A DNA stretch of 64,000 nt from Arion vulgaris (taxonomy: Eukaryota; Mollusca; Gastropoda; Stylommatophora; Arionidae), in the NCBI GenBank assembly GCA_020796225.1, contig CM036762.1, positions 51,136,407 through 51,200,406 of the forward strand, given 5' to 3'. Under the pieces are notes generated by a model, which saw only the letters and a program-made list of their open reading frames with translations, had not been told where the DNA came from and searched no databases. The position numbers and the translations under genes are program-made. Every line of letters starts with the position of its first letter. Within the stretch, counting starts at the first letter, position 1. Shown piece by piece: positions 45,605 to 56,300 of this stretch.

Positions 45605-47950
45605 TCCTCTCTCTTTGCCTTTTTTTACCCGGGTTGGGGCATAGGCCCTCAACCAACTCATGCCAAGTCTTCCTATCTCTAGCTATCTCCTGCAGCGCCC
45701 TCCAGCTCTTCTTTATATTGTTGATCTCCGCCTCCAAATCTCGTCTCCATGTATTTCTCGGCCTCCCTTCTTTCGCTGTCCCTGCGGGTTCCAGGCAAGG
45801 ACCCTTCTTGTTATATTCCCTCCGGTTTTCGCAAAGTGTGTCCTATCCAGCGCCAGCGTCTTTTTTTAACCTGTTCGTTCACTGGAATCTGTCTTGTTCT
45901 CTCCATAAGTTCCTCATTTGTGACCCTATCATACCATCGTATTCCCTCTATTCTGCGCAGACACCAGTTGATGAATGTTTGCAATTTATGCGCTATTGTT
46001 TTAGTTGTTCTCCATGTTTCTGACCCATACAGTAGAACTGCTTTAACATTAGAGTTAAATATCCGAATTTTTGTTCTAGATTTGATTTCTTTGGACTTCC
46101 AAATGTTTCGCAGTGCAATGAAAGCTCCTCTTGCCTTCTGTATTCTTATTTTAACATCTCTATCTGTTCCACCCTCTTTGTCTACGTTGCTGCCCAAATA
46201 TGTGTACGATTCTACCTCTTGAAGTGGGATTTCCCCAGGGAGATCGAGTTGTCGTTTGCTTGGTTAATTCTCAATATCTTTGTCTTTCCCTTATGAATGT
46301 TCAGCCCTAGTTGCTGGGACCTTTGATTCAATGTGTTTAGCTTATCCTGCATCTGATTTCGTGTATGTGAAAGAAGTGCTATATCATCAGCGAAGTCCAG
46401 ATCATCTAGTTGCTCTGTCAGAGTCCATCGGATTCCATTTCTGGTGTTAGTTACTGTGGTCTTCATAATCCAGTCTATTGTCAGTAAGAACAACAAATGT
46501 GATAGGAGGCATCCCTGACGCACTCCTGTTTCTATTCCGAAAGTATCTGTTAGTTTACCTTCATGAAGAACTCTACATTTCATATCTGTATATGTTGCTT
46601 TTATTAGGTTAATAATTTTCTGTGGGATTCCATAATGCCTCATTAATTTCCAAAGGGTTTTCCTATCAATACTGTCAAAAGCCTTCTCATAATCAACAAA
46701 TCCGATATAAAGTGGGGATTTCCATTCAATACTTTGCTCTATTATTATACGTAATGTGGCTATCTGGTCAGCACAGGATCTATTTGGTCGGAAGCCTGCC
46801 TGTTCATCTCTTAGCTTTATATCGATGGCATCTCTCAGTCTCTCCAGGATGACTCTGCTTAGTATTTTCCCAGGTACTGACAACAGCATTATTCCCCTAT
46901 AGTTTTCACACTTCTGAAGGTCCCTTTCTTTGGTAGCTTCACCAGGTATCCTTCTCTTCAGTTTGCTGGTATTTCTTCGGTCTCCCAGATTCTGCTAAAT
47001 AATTTATACAGTATTTCTGTGGATGTGTTTATGTTGGCTTTAACCGCCTCCGCTGGAATACCATCTGGACCGCCGCTTTTCCATCTTTTAAAAGTTTAAT
47101 GGCTTTACTAATCTCCTCCTTGGATGGTTTCTCACAGTTGATGTCCAAGTCAATTTCTGCCGGTTGGATATCTGGGGGTTTGTAGGTGCTGGTCTGTTCA
47201 GGAGTTCCTTGAAGTATTCCATCCATCTTTCCATTTGGTCTCTAACATTAGTGATAGTTCCCCACTACTATTTTTGATCAACCCATTTGATGGTCTGAAT
47301 TTTCCTGCTAGCTTTCTAGTGATATTGTAAAGATCCCTAAGGTTTCCTTTTCCTGCAGCTACCTCTGCTTCTCTTGCTAGATCTTCTACGTATTGTCTTT
47401 TATCTAACTTTATTTGTTTCTTCACTTTCTTGCTAGCTTCTGTGTACTTTTCCTGGGCTATTGCTTTGGCAGTTCTAGTTTTGCTATTATTTAAATCTGC
47501 TTTCCTCTTTTTCCTTTCTTCTATTTCCTTGAGAGTTTCTGGAGTTATCCATGCCTTATGATTCCGCTCCTTCTTTCCTAATACCTCTGTGCATGTTTCA
47601 TTCCAAATATTTTTGGCTTGCTGCCAGCATTCTTCCGCACTCACCTCATCTTCTAATTGCCGCAACACCTCATACTTATTAGAGACTGTGACCGTGAACT
47701 GTTCCTTTGTTTCTTGACTTCTGAGGTATCCTACATTATATTGGTGTCTATGTTCATGGGATGTTATGTATCGCTTAAGCTCAGTTTAATTTTACTTATC
47801 AGTAAATGGTGATCCGAATCTACATCTGCCCCCTTAGGACCCTTACATCTTGTAGAGATGACCTGAATTTCTTGTTTATGCATATGTGGTCAATTTGATT
47901 TTCTGTTCTGTGATCTGGTGATACCCAGGTTGCTTTATGTAGGCTCAATA
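45605..47950 (-). mobile_element. RTE-like LINE, 5'-truncated in the endonuclease
   Basis: The - strand reads from the endonuclease C-terminus (TENQIDHICINKKFRSS near 47900) through a Lys-rich linker (47198-47668), the RT fingers (47029-47226) and the RT palm (46212-46889: QAGFRPNRSCADQIATL, FVDYEKAFDSIDR, GVRQGCLLS, LDFADDIALLS). It then continues into the thumb/C-terminal domain (45811-46197: [30 protein letters not shown]). Frameshifts separate the parts, so the copy is dead. Class assignment (RTE-like) rests on motif style only. Confidence 0.85.
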
Positions 47951-47961
47951 ATCATTAACCA

Positions 47962-48222
47962 ATAATTGAAATGAAAATTGTGGCATATCCTAAAGGACGT
48001 AGCCATCAACCACAGTAAACGAGTCGTTGATTTTCTAGGCACCACTTATACGTTCAATAGTTTGCCATTGCTTTCTGAACTGAGAGGTCTATTTTTACCT
48101 TTTGTAAAAATCCCATGGAAACGAATTTGCTTCCAAACTTGCCCACCGTGGGGTTTGAACCAGGTATGCTTGGGTCTGTGATCGAACTCACTACCGCTTG
48201 AGCTACAGACGCTCACATAATT
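47962..48222 (-). mobile_element. tRNA-derived SINE family G copy
   Basis: The - strand reads gcgtctgtagctcaagcggt (A box) and ctggttcaaaccccacgg (B box), then tttgccattgctttctgaac-type body on the complement. It abuts the 5' end of the RTE-like LINE. Confidence 0.8.
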
Positions 48223-48284
48223 ACTCACAGAAAATAACGAACCTACATTTACTGTTATTGATAATAAGTATTACTACTGTTAAT

Positions 48285-49738
48285 TACTGATAAATAATGG
48301 TAGTACTACTATTACTGTTGTTTAATTACTGATAAAATAATGGTAGTATTACCCTCTACATAAACTTTGTGGACTATGAAAAGGCATTCGATAGCCTAGA
48401 CAGGGAAACACTCTGGAAACTTCTACGACACTATGGCGTCCCCAGAAGCTAACCAATTTAATAAAGAAAATGTATGAGGAGACTACGGCTAGAGTACTGC
48501 ATGAAGGAAAACTGACAGAGGCCTTCGAAATAAAGACTGGTGTGCGACAGGGCTGCCTTTTATCGCCCTTCCTTTTCCTGCTGGCTATTGACTGGATAAT
48601 GAGATCAACAACTGTCAAGGGAAGAAATGGAATACAATGGACCATGATGAGTCAATTGGAGGATCTGGATTTTGCAGATGATCTAGCACTTCTCTCTCAC
48701 AACCATCAGCAGATGCAAGAGAAAATAACAAAACTAGAAACAGTCTCACAGCAACTAGGCCTGACTATTCATGGGAGAAAACAAAGATCATGAGATTAAA
48801 TGCTGGTTCCAGAAACCCAATCTTATTGAGAGGATCACCACTAAAAGAAGTGGACACATTTACATATCTGGGAAGTGTCGTCAACATTCAAGGTGGCACA
48901 GATGAAGATGTTAAGGTTAGGATACAAAAGGCAAGATCAGCATTTGCCATTCTGAAGAACATATGGAGTTCAAGAATGATTAGGAATAAAACTAAGATAA
49001 TGATATTTAACTCAAATGTCAAGTCTGTCCTTCTGTATGGAGCAGAGACATGGAGAACAACTAAAGGGAACACCAAAAAGTTGCAGACATTCATCAATAG
49101 ATGCCTACGCAAGATACTACATCTGAGGTGGTACGATAGGACCACAAACAGAGAACTGTGGGATAGGACAGGACAATGGCAGGTGGAACAAGAGATAATG
49201 AGCAGAAGGTGGAGATGGATAGGACACACACTGAGGAAACACCCTGACAGCATCGTGAGACAGGCTCTCCGATGGAACCCCAGGGCAATAGAAGTAAGGG
49301 AAGATCCAGAAACACCTGGAGACGGGAGTTAGAGATGGAATGCAAGAGGACGGGGAGAGAGTGGCGAGATCTGGAAAAGATGGCCTTGGATAGGCGGGCT
49401 TGAAGGCCTTGGTTAGGACCTATGCTTCCTAGGTGTAAGGGCGAAAGAAGAGGTATTACTATTACTGTTGTTTAATTACTGATAAAATAATGGTAGTATT
49501 ACTATTACTGTTGTTTAATTACTGATAAAATAATGGTAGTATTACTATTACTGTTGTTTAATTACTGATAAAATAATGGTAGTATTACTATTACTGTTGT
49601 TTAATTACTGATAAAATAATGGTAGTATTACTATTACTGTTGTTTAATTACTGATAAAATAATGGTAGTATTACTATTACTGTTGTTTAATTACTGATAA
49701 AATAATGGTAGTATTACTATTACTGTTGTTTAATCATT
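48285..49738. repeat. 43-bp tandem array interrupted by a LINE
   Basis: Unit aattactgataaaataatgg plus tagtattactattactgttgttt. About 1.5 copies lie at 48285-48351 and about 7 at 49443-49738, on either side of the RTE-like LINE. Confidence 0.9.
48352..49455 (+). mobile_element. RTE-like LINE, 5'-truncated in RT, inserted in a 43-bp tandem array
   Basis: It starts inside the RT at NFVDYEKAFDSLDRETLW and continues after a frameshift at 48470-48793 (GVRQGCLLSPFLFLLAIDW, LDFADDLALLSH), then 48790-49332 ([42 protein letters not shown]). It ends with the shared 3' end (ggttaggacctatgcttcctag, aagaag). The 43-bp array lies on both sides. It is the same family as 45605-47950 but in the opposite direction. 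Confidence 0.85.
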
Positions 49739-49887
49739 GACAGGAAGAATGACGATGGGTAAAAGAGAAAAATGACATATCTACGCATACAAGTGAATCG
49801 CATTTTGTCTTATATTTTGATGTTACTTCCAGCGATTGTATTATGTCCTCTTAGATTGAACTTATTAGTAATGAATTTCTTGGATAA

Positions 49888-50225
49888 GGTGTACACATCA
49901 ATAAAACACGAAACTTACTACACGTACTACTACTTTTATTCTGTGTACAGAGTGGTGTGTTAAACTCTTGGATAAGATGCACACATCAATAAAACATGAT
50001 ATTTACTACCAGTGGCGGCTCGTGATCATTTTTGTTGGTGGGGCCAGACATTTTTTCCGGATAAGTCATGGTTTTTGGTTGCTATATTTTAATTTATAAA
50101 ATAATAAATATACGTTATACATTATTTTTGGTGGTGCCCGGCCCCACTGACCCTTAATGACCAGCCGCCACTGCTTACTACACATAATACTACTTTTATT
50201 CCGTGTACAGGGTGGTGTGTTAAAC
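49888..50225 (+). repeat. Local direct duplication upstream of the PM20D2-like start, second copy split by a MITE
   Basis: A segment of about 80 bp with cacatcaataaaacacga, a ttactac stretch and gtgtacagagtggtgtgtt occurs at 49888-49962. It recurs at 49975-50009 continuing at 50174-50223, where a hAT-like MITE has split it. The second copy ends about 50 bp before the ATG. Confidence 0.7.
50010..50173. mobile_element. hAT-like MITE, copy 2
   Basis: Terminal inverted repeats begin CAGTGGCGGCTCGT and end with the complement. It is flanked by the 8-bp duplication tttactac / cttactac (50002-50009, 50174-50181). It is about 164 bp with an AT-rich core and no coding capacity. Confidence 0.85.
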
Positions 50226-50273
50226 TAATCAAGCTAGTTCAGAAACGTCGACTAAACTTAGTAGTCAGCCCTC

Positions 50274-50367
50274 ATGAAGAACAAGGAAACAGCATATATT
50301 TTGTCCTCGGAAAAAAAGATCGCTTTTACGGCCATCGAGCAGCAGCAGCATGAACTTAACAGACTAG
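50274..50367 (+). CDS. PM20D2: PM20D2-like exon 1 (residues 1-31) with start codon
   Basis: Encodes a start MKNKETAYILSSEKK and a polar helix ending HELNRL. The donor is gtgagg. This ATG is the first after an in-frame stop, and the N-terminal length agrees with PM20D2 proteins, which begin with a comparable helix. A 20-bp minisatellite follows about 20 bp into intron 1. Confidence 0.75.
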
Positions 50368-53300
50368 GTGAGGTTTAGTATAGACTTGTCAGAGATAGAA
50401 TAGACTAGTGAAAGTTAGTATAGACTGGTGAGAGATAGAATAGACTAGTGAAAGTTGGAATAGACTGGTGAGAGATAGAATAGACTAGTAAGAGATAGAA
50501 TAATCTGGTGAGTGCTAGAATAGACTAGTGAGAGAGAATAGATTGGTGAGGGTTAGAATAGACTGGTGAGAGATATAATAGATAGGTGAGGGTTAGAATA
50601 GACTAGTGAGAGATATAATAGATTGGTGAGGGTTAGAATAGACTAGTGAGAGATATAATAGATTGGTGAGGATTAGAATAGACTAGTGAGAGATATAATA
50701 GATTGGTGAGGATTAGAATAGACTAGTGAGAGATATAATAATCTAGTGAGGGTTAGAATAGACTGGTGAGAGATAGAATAATCTGGTGAGTGATAGAATA
50801 GACTGGTGAGAGATCGAATAGACTAGTGAGAGCTAGAATAGACTGGTGAGAGATAGAATACACTTTTGAGATCTAGAAGAAAATGATGAGGTCTAGAATA
50901 GATCGATGAAAGGGATAGCAAGAAAGTAAGGTTGTAAATGTAATATAAAACTAAAATTCGCACAGATATTTCATTGTGTTTTATATTACTATCTGATGTC
51001 TGTATTATATCAAGCCAAAATGTAGTGTTTCTCTGCTTACTTTGAATATAATTTTCTCAGGCGAAGATTTATGGCGATTCAGTGAACCACCTGGGAAAGA
51101 ATTTAAAAGTCATGATCTGGTGGTGGATTTCTTAAAGAAGAAAGGATTCAAAGTTAAACAAAGGTTTATGGGTTTCCCAACAGCTTTTAAGTAAGCTGTG
51201 CACACTACGTTGATTTAATTCTTGGTTTATTTTCTCTTTTTTTCTCTCTGTGTGTGTGCTTGCATATACATGAGTGTGTATATATGGCAACGTGTGAGTG
51301 TGTATATGTGACAAAGTCTGCGTATGTGAATGCATATATGATAACTCGTGTGTGTGTATATGTGGTAAAGACTGCGTGTGTGAATGCATATCTAACAACG
51401 CGTTCGTGAGTATATGTGTCAAAGCCTGCGTATGTGAATGGATATATATGTCAATATTTGCGTATGTATATGTGACAAAGCCTGCGTATGTGAATACATA
51501 TATGATAACTCGTGTGTAAGTATATGTGACAAAGTCTGTGTATGTGAATGCATATATATGTCAACGCGTTCGTGTTTATATGTGACAAAGTCTGTGTATG
51601 TGAATGCATAAATATGTCAATGCTTTCGTGTGTATATGTGACAAAGTCTGTGTATGTGAATGCATATATATGTCAACGCGTTCGTGTTTATATGTGACAA
51701 AGTCTGTGTATGTGAATGCATATATGGCAACGTGTGCGTATGTATATTTGACAAATCCTGCGTATGTGAATGCATAAATATGTCAATGCTTTCGTGTGTA
51801 TATGTGGCACAGTCTGCGTATGTGAATGCATATATATGACAACGCGTTCGTGTGCATATTTGACAAATCCTACGTTTGTGAATGTGGGTGTGGGTGTGCT
51901 TGGTCTTATCATTGACTATATTTATTTATAAACTCCCTGATTTCCCAAACTCTTGAATTTCTATGTATGTTTGTGTCTGCCGCCGATATCTGGTCATTCT
52001 CATTGTATTCTTGTACACATTCACATCTAATCGATAATTGATCAGACATTTGAACATCTGATTATAAATTTGTCGATGTTGAATGTAAATGTTCGTCTTT
52101 ATATTATTGTAACATCTCCCCATTATTAGCGTACTTCGAAACACATCGGCACAAACTACACATATTGCAATGAGTGGTCAACTTAGGTGAAGCATTAGTT
52201 GTTTCTGAAAGTATTTAAAAAGTGTTGAGAGAATACATATTTGAAACGTCGCGCCCCTCCCCTCCCTCTCTCCTCCCTCGACCTCACCATTTCACCATAC
52301 AAAATACACCCATCGCAGACATATACATACACGCACACGCTCACACATACACAGACATACACACGGTTAAAAGCGAGCATGCACATACGTACATATGCGT
52401 ACACAAAGAAGCCAACACATGCTCACACATACACAGACATACATACAGAGCAGTTACATTATAAGAATAACAAATACATTAGACATAAGCTCAATAAATT
52501 TGAATGTGAGTTATTAGTTGAATGTGAGTTATTACTTGAATGTGAGTTATTACTTGAATGTGAGTTATTACTAAAATGTGAGTTATTACTTGAGTGTGAG
52601 TTATTACTTAAATGTGAGTTATTACTTGAGTGTGAGTTATTAATTGATGGTGAGTTATTACTTGAATGTGAGTTATTACTTGTTAACCACAAATACTGTA
52701 AATATTTCCAGAGCTGAGTTTATAAAAGGTGACAACAGAGAACACCCCAACATTGGTTACTTGTGTCAGTATGACACTGGGAAGAGCTCAAACCATTCAC
52801 GTGGCAACAACTTGTCTACCGTCGTGTCTCTAACAGCTGCTCTTGGCCTACAGACGTTTATTAAATTCGCCCATGAATGTGTGGGAATGGTAAAACTTTG
52901 ATCACGATCATTCATACTGTCTTATCCTGTATTCAAATATTCTTTTTATCAGTGGCGGCTCGTCATTAAGTGTCAATGGGGCCGGGCCCCACCAAAAATA
53001 ATATATAACGTGTATTTATTATTTTATAAATTAAAACATAGCAATCCAAAACCATGATTTACCTAGAAAAAATATCTGGCCTCACCAACAAAGATGATCA
53101 CGAGCCGCCACTGCTTCTTATTATGGTGTGTATTGTATTAATGTATTATTATCCAGTAAAAGCGAAACATTAGTTGTGAAATTAAAGAAAACATTTGAGA
53201 AAACAATCAACAACAATATCAATAAATCTTTATCTACACAGAGATCTAGATCATTGGCAGGTAACCCTTGACCTGCGTTACTTACTTTGCCCGCTCTATG

Positions 53301-56300
53301 TATTTATCCGGTGACAGAATGTACTAATTGTTCGATAGATTCATCTCCAAGGAGACACTTGAAGAAAATGTTTTAACGTTTGAAAATGAAAATCGTGGCA
53401 TATCCTTGACATGACGTAGCCATCAGCCACAGTAAACGAGTCATTGATTTTTCTAGAAATCACTTATACGTTCAATAGTTTGTCATTGCTTTCTGAACGG
53501 TGAGGTATATTTTTGCCTTTCGTAAAAATCCCACAAATACGAATTCGCTTCCAAACTGCCTGCCGAGGAGTTTGAACCAGGTACAGTTTAAAATTGACAC
53601 AACTAGCCTGTGCCCCTGCGAAAAGGCGGACATGACGGCAGAGCACATACTGCAGAATTGTCAATTGATAGCAGGTCTAAGAAAAGAAACTTGGCCCCAA
53701 AACATAGAGCTTCGTGAGTAGCTGTACGGAGGAACGGAGTCCCTTAAAACCACGGTAAAATTCATGATAAATGTTGGTTCATCAGTCTAGGCCGGGATCG
53801 CGAGAGAGAGAGAACCAGGTACGCTTGGGTTGTGATCGAGGTCACTGTCGCTTAGGTTACAGACGCCCACGAGCGTTTATCGTTTGCCTTCTATAATCTA
53901 TATATTTCAAGTGAAGGGAACATAATAGCATCTGCACTCAATTTATTTTGAAACGAAAGTCTCGGAAGAGATCTTTAATTTGAAAGTCAGAAACCACAAG
54001 ATATTTCACAACTTCTTCAAAAGACAAGTTTCTTGCGTACACGTTCAAGAAACAGCCTTTTGCACAGCGCTGTCCAACGCGACGCCCTCAAGCGCCATGG
54101 CGAACGCGTTATATATCTCTGCGCCCCCTAGTTACGTCGCCGGTTTTAACATGAATAATTTAAAAAATACTTAAATAAAAAAATACATTTGTTTCTTTTT
54201 ACCTTAGATTACTGTCATCGGTTGTCCAGGGGACACAGAAAACACAGGCAAGATTACAATGTTTGACGCTGGCTGTTTCAAGGGTTTAGATTTTATTCTG
54301 ATGGCGTACCCGGCCAACTATACTAATGCACAACCTAATTTTATTGGCTCTCAGACGTAAGTTCTGTTATTTGAATTAGATGTACAGTCACTTGACGTTT
54401 GTATCAGTTAAACACCATACATTTCTTATGATAAAATTAACTTTAAACTTCTTTTTTTCACCCTTCACCCCTAGGGAGTCAAAGGTCAGCAACCTATGAA
54501 TTATACTTTTTTCTATATTCATTGTTTCATATTATATATATATATATATATCTTTCAAATTATATTTATGGGACCATCGCGGGTGTCTCTGAGATCTTCC
54601 TCTGTAAGAAAGAGATCGGAGAACATATGGTTGCTCACCGAAGTACAATGATGATGGTCATATCAATCAATCAGTCAATCAATCAATATATATAATCTGA
54701 GATTTGCTAACTTCATTTCACCATCGATTGACTTGAGCTTCAAGTCAAGTAGTAGCATGTCCCTCACGGAACGTAGCATTCATCACAGTCCGAATGAAAA
54801 CCTCTCTGTCTCTTGCAAGTCCTCCGGCCTCTTCTAGTGTCATGTTCAAGGTTTCTTTGATGTCCCGCTGCCCCCTTCGTCTTGGTCGTCAGTGTAGTTC
54901 TCATGACAGAATTACACTCAGAAATATAAAATATTTAAAAAATTATTTAAATTTCCTGTAGCCTTTTCAGACCTTCGGGTATGAACTGATAAGTGTTTCA
55001 CATTTCTGGACCCTAATGTGCAGGAGGTAGGAGGGCCAGTATCTTTCCTCACATGTGGATCGTCAAGTGTGGGATTGAACTCTCTTGAGTTCGAGTTGAT
55101 AAGCCAACGCTTACGCATTACGCTAATCCGCCCCACAAACTAAGAAGTAAAAAAGTTAATTGCATATCGTTTACAGGACTTTGCGAATCAACCCCAGCTT
55201 TTAACGCTGTTTGTGATTTTTCTAGGCATTATTACATTCAGTAGTTTGCCATTGCTTTGCTATTCATCACGTACATTGACCACATTTGTAAAATAGCTAA
55301 CACCAGCGAAGGAAACAACCTCGGAGAACTCTTAAATGAATTTCTTTTGCAGACGATCAGGCAATCATATCAACAACAGAAGAACAGCTACAACAACACA
55401 TCAACAGACTCCAGTTAGCATGTAACGAATACAACATGAGAATTAACATCGACAAAACAGAAGTAATGACATTCGCCAGAGAGGAAAACACTACCAACAT
55501 CTCCATCGATAATCATCTACTAAATCAAGTAAAAGATTTCACATACCTGGGGAGCATTTTTTCAGCAAATGGAAGAATAACTAATGAAATTTAACACAGA
55601 TGCAACAAAGCAAATCAAATGATAGGGCAAATGGCGCCAATTTTAAGATGCAAACACGTCACCATGAACACAAAAGAGCAATGTTCAACACAATCTTTCT
55701 CCCACATTATGTTACCAGTGCCAAACCTGGACGCTGACAACAAACGATAGAAGAAAACTAGTCACAACAGAGATGAAGTGTCTACGCAGAATGCTGGGTG
55801 TAACAAGAAGAGACCGGTTGAGAAATGAAGACATCAGGAAAAAAGTGGGTACAACATCAGTACTAGACTTCATCAAGAAACAACAAATTAAATGGTTCGG
55901 TCATGTAAGCAGATTACCATCAGACAGTGCACCCAAAGAGCAATGCTGCTCCGATACAATGGGTACAAAGCAAAAGGCCGGCCACGCAAAAGATGGACCT
56001 CAGAGATAACAGAGGCGACGAAAGAGACTATCTACGAAGCGCATACTAGGGCCCGTTTTAGAAATCTCTTCCTGACCTGACGCTGTGAGGCATACAGGAT
56101 TCGAGAAAGAAGAAGAAGAAGAAGCCATTGCTTTCTGAACGGGTGGTGTCATAGTCCTTTAGTAAAAATTCACGCGAAACAATTTGCAGCCAAACTGTCC
56201 GCAGCGTGATTCGAAATCAGAACGTCGGGGTTAATAAACCGAGTCACTATCCCCTAAGCCACAGACGCCACCAAGGAGTAAAATGGTGTATAAATCTTTG

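Noticed and set aside
48888..49253. 121-codon - strand frame
   Set aside because: Antisense of the RTE-like LINE C-terminal domain on the + strand.
52241..52717. 158-codon + frame across CA-rich DNA and the 18-bp array
   Set aside because: Low-complexity translation that ends in minisatellite; PM20D2-like exon 3 begins in another frame nearby.
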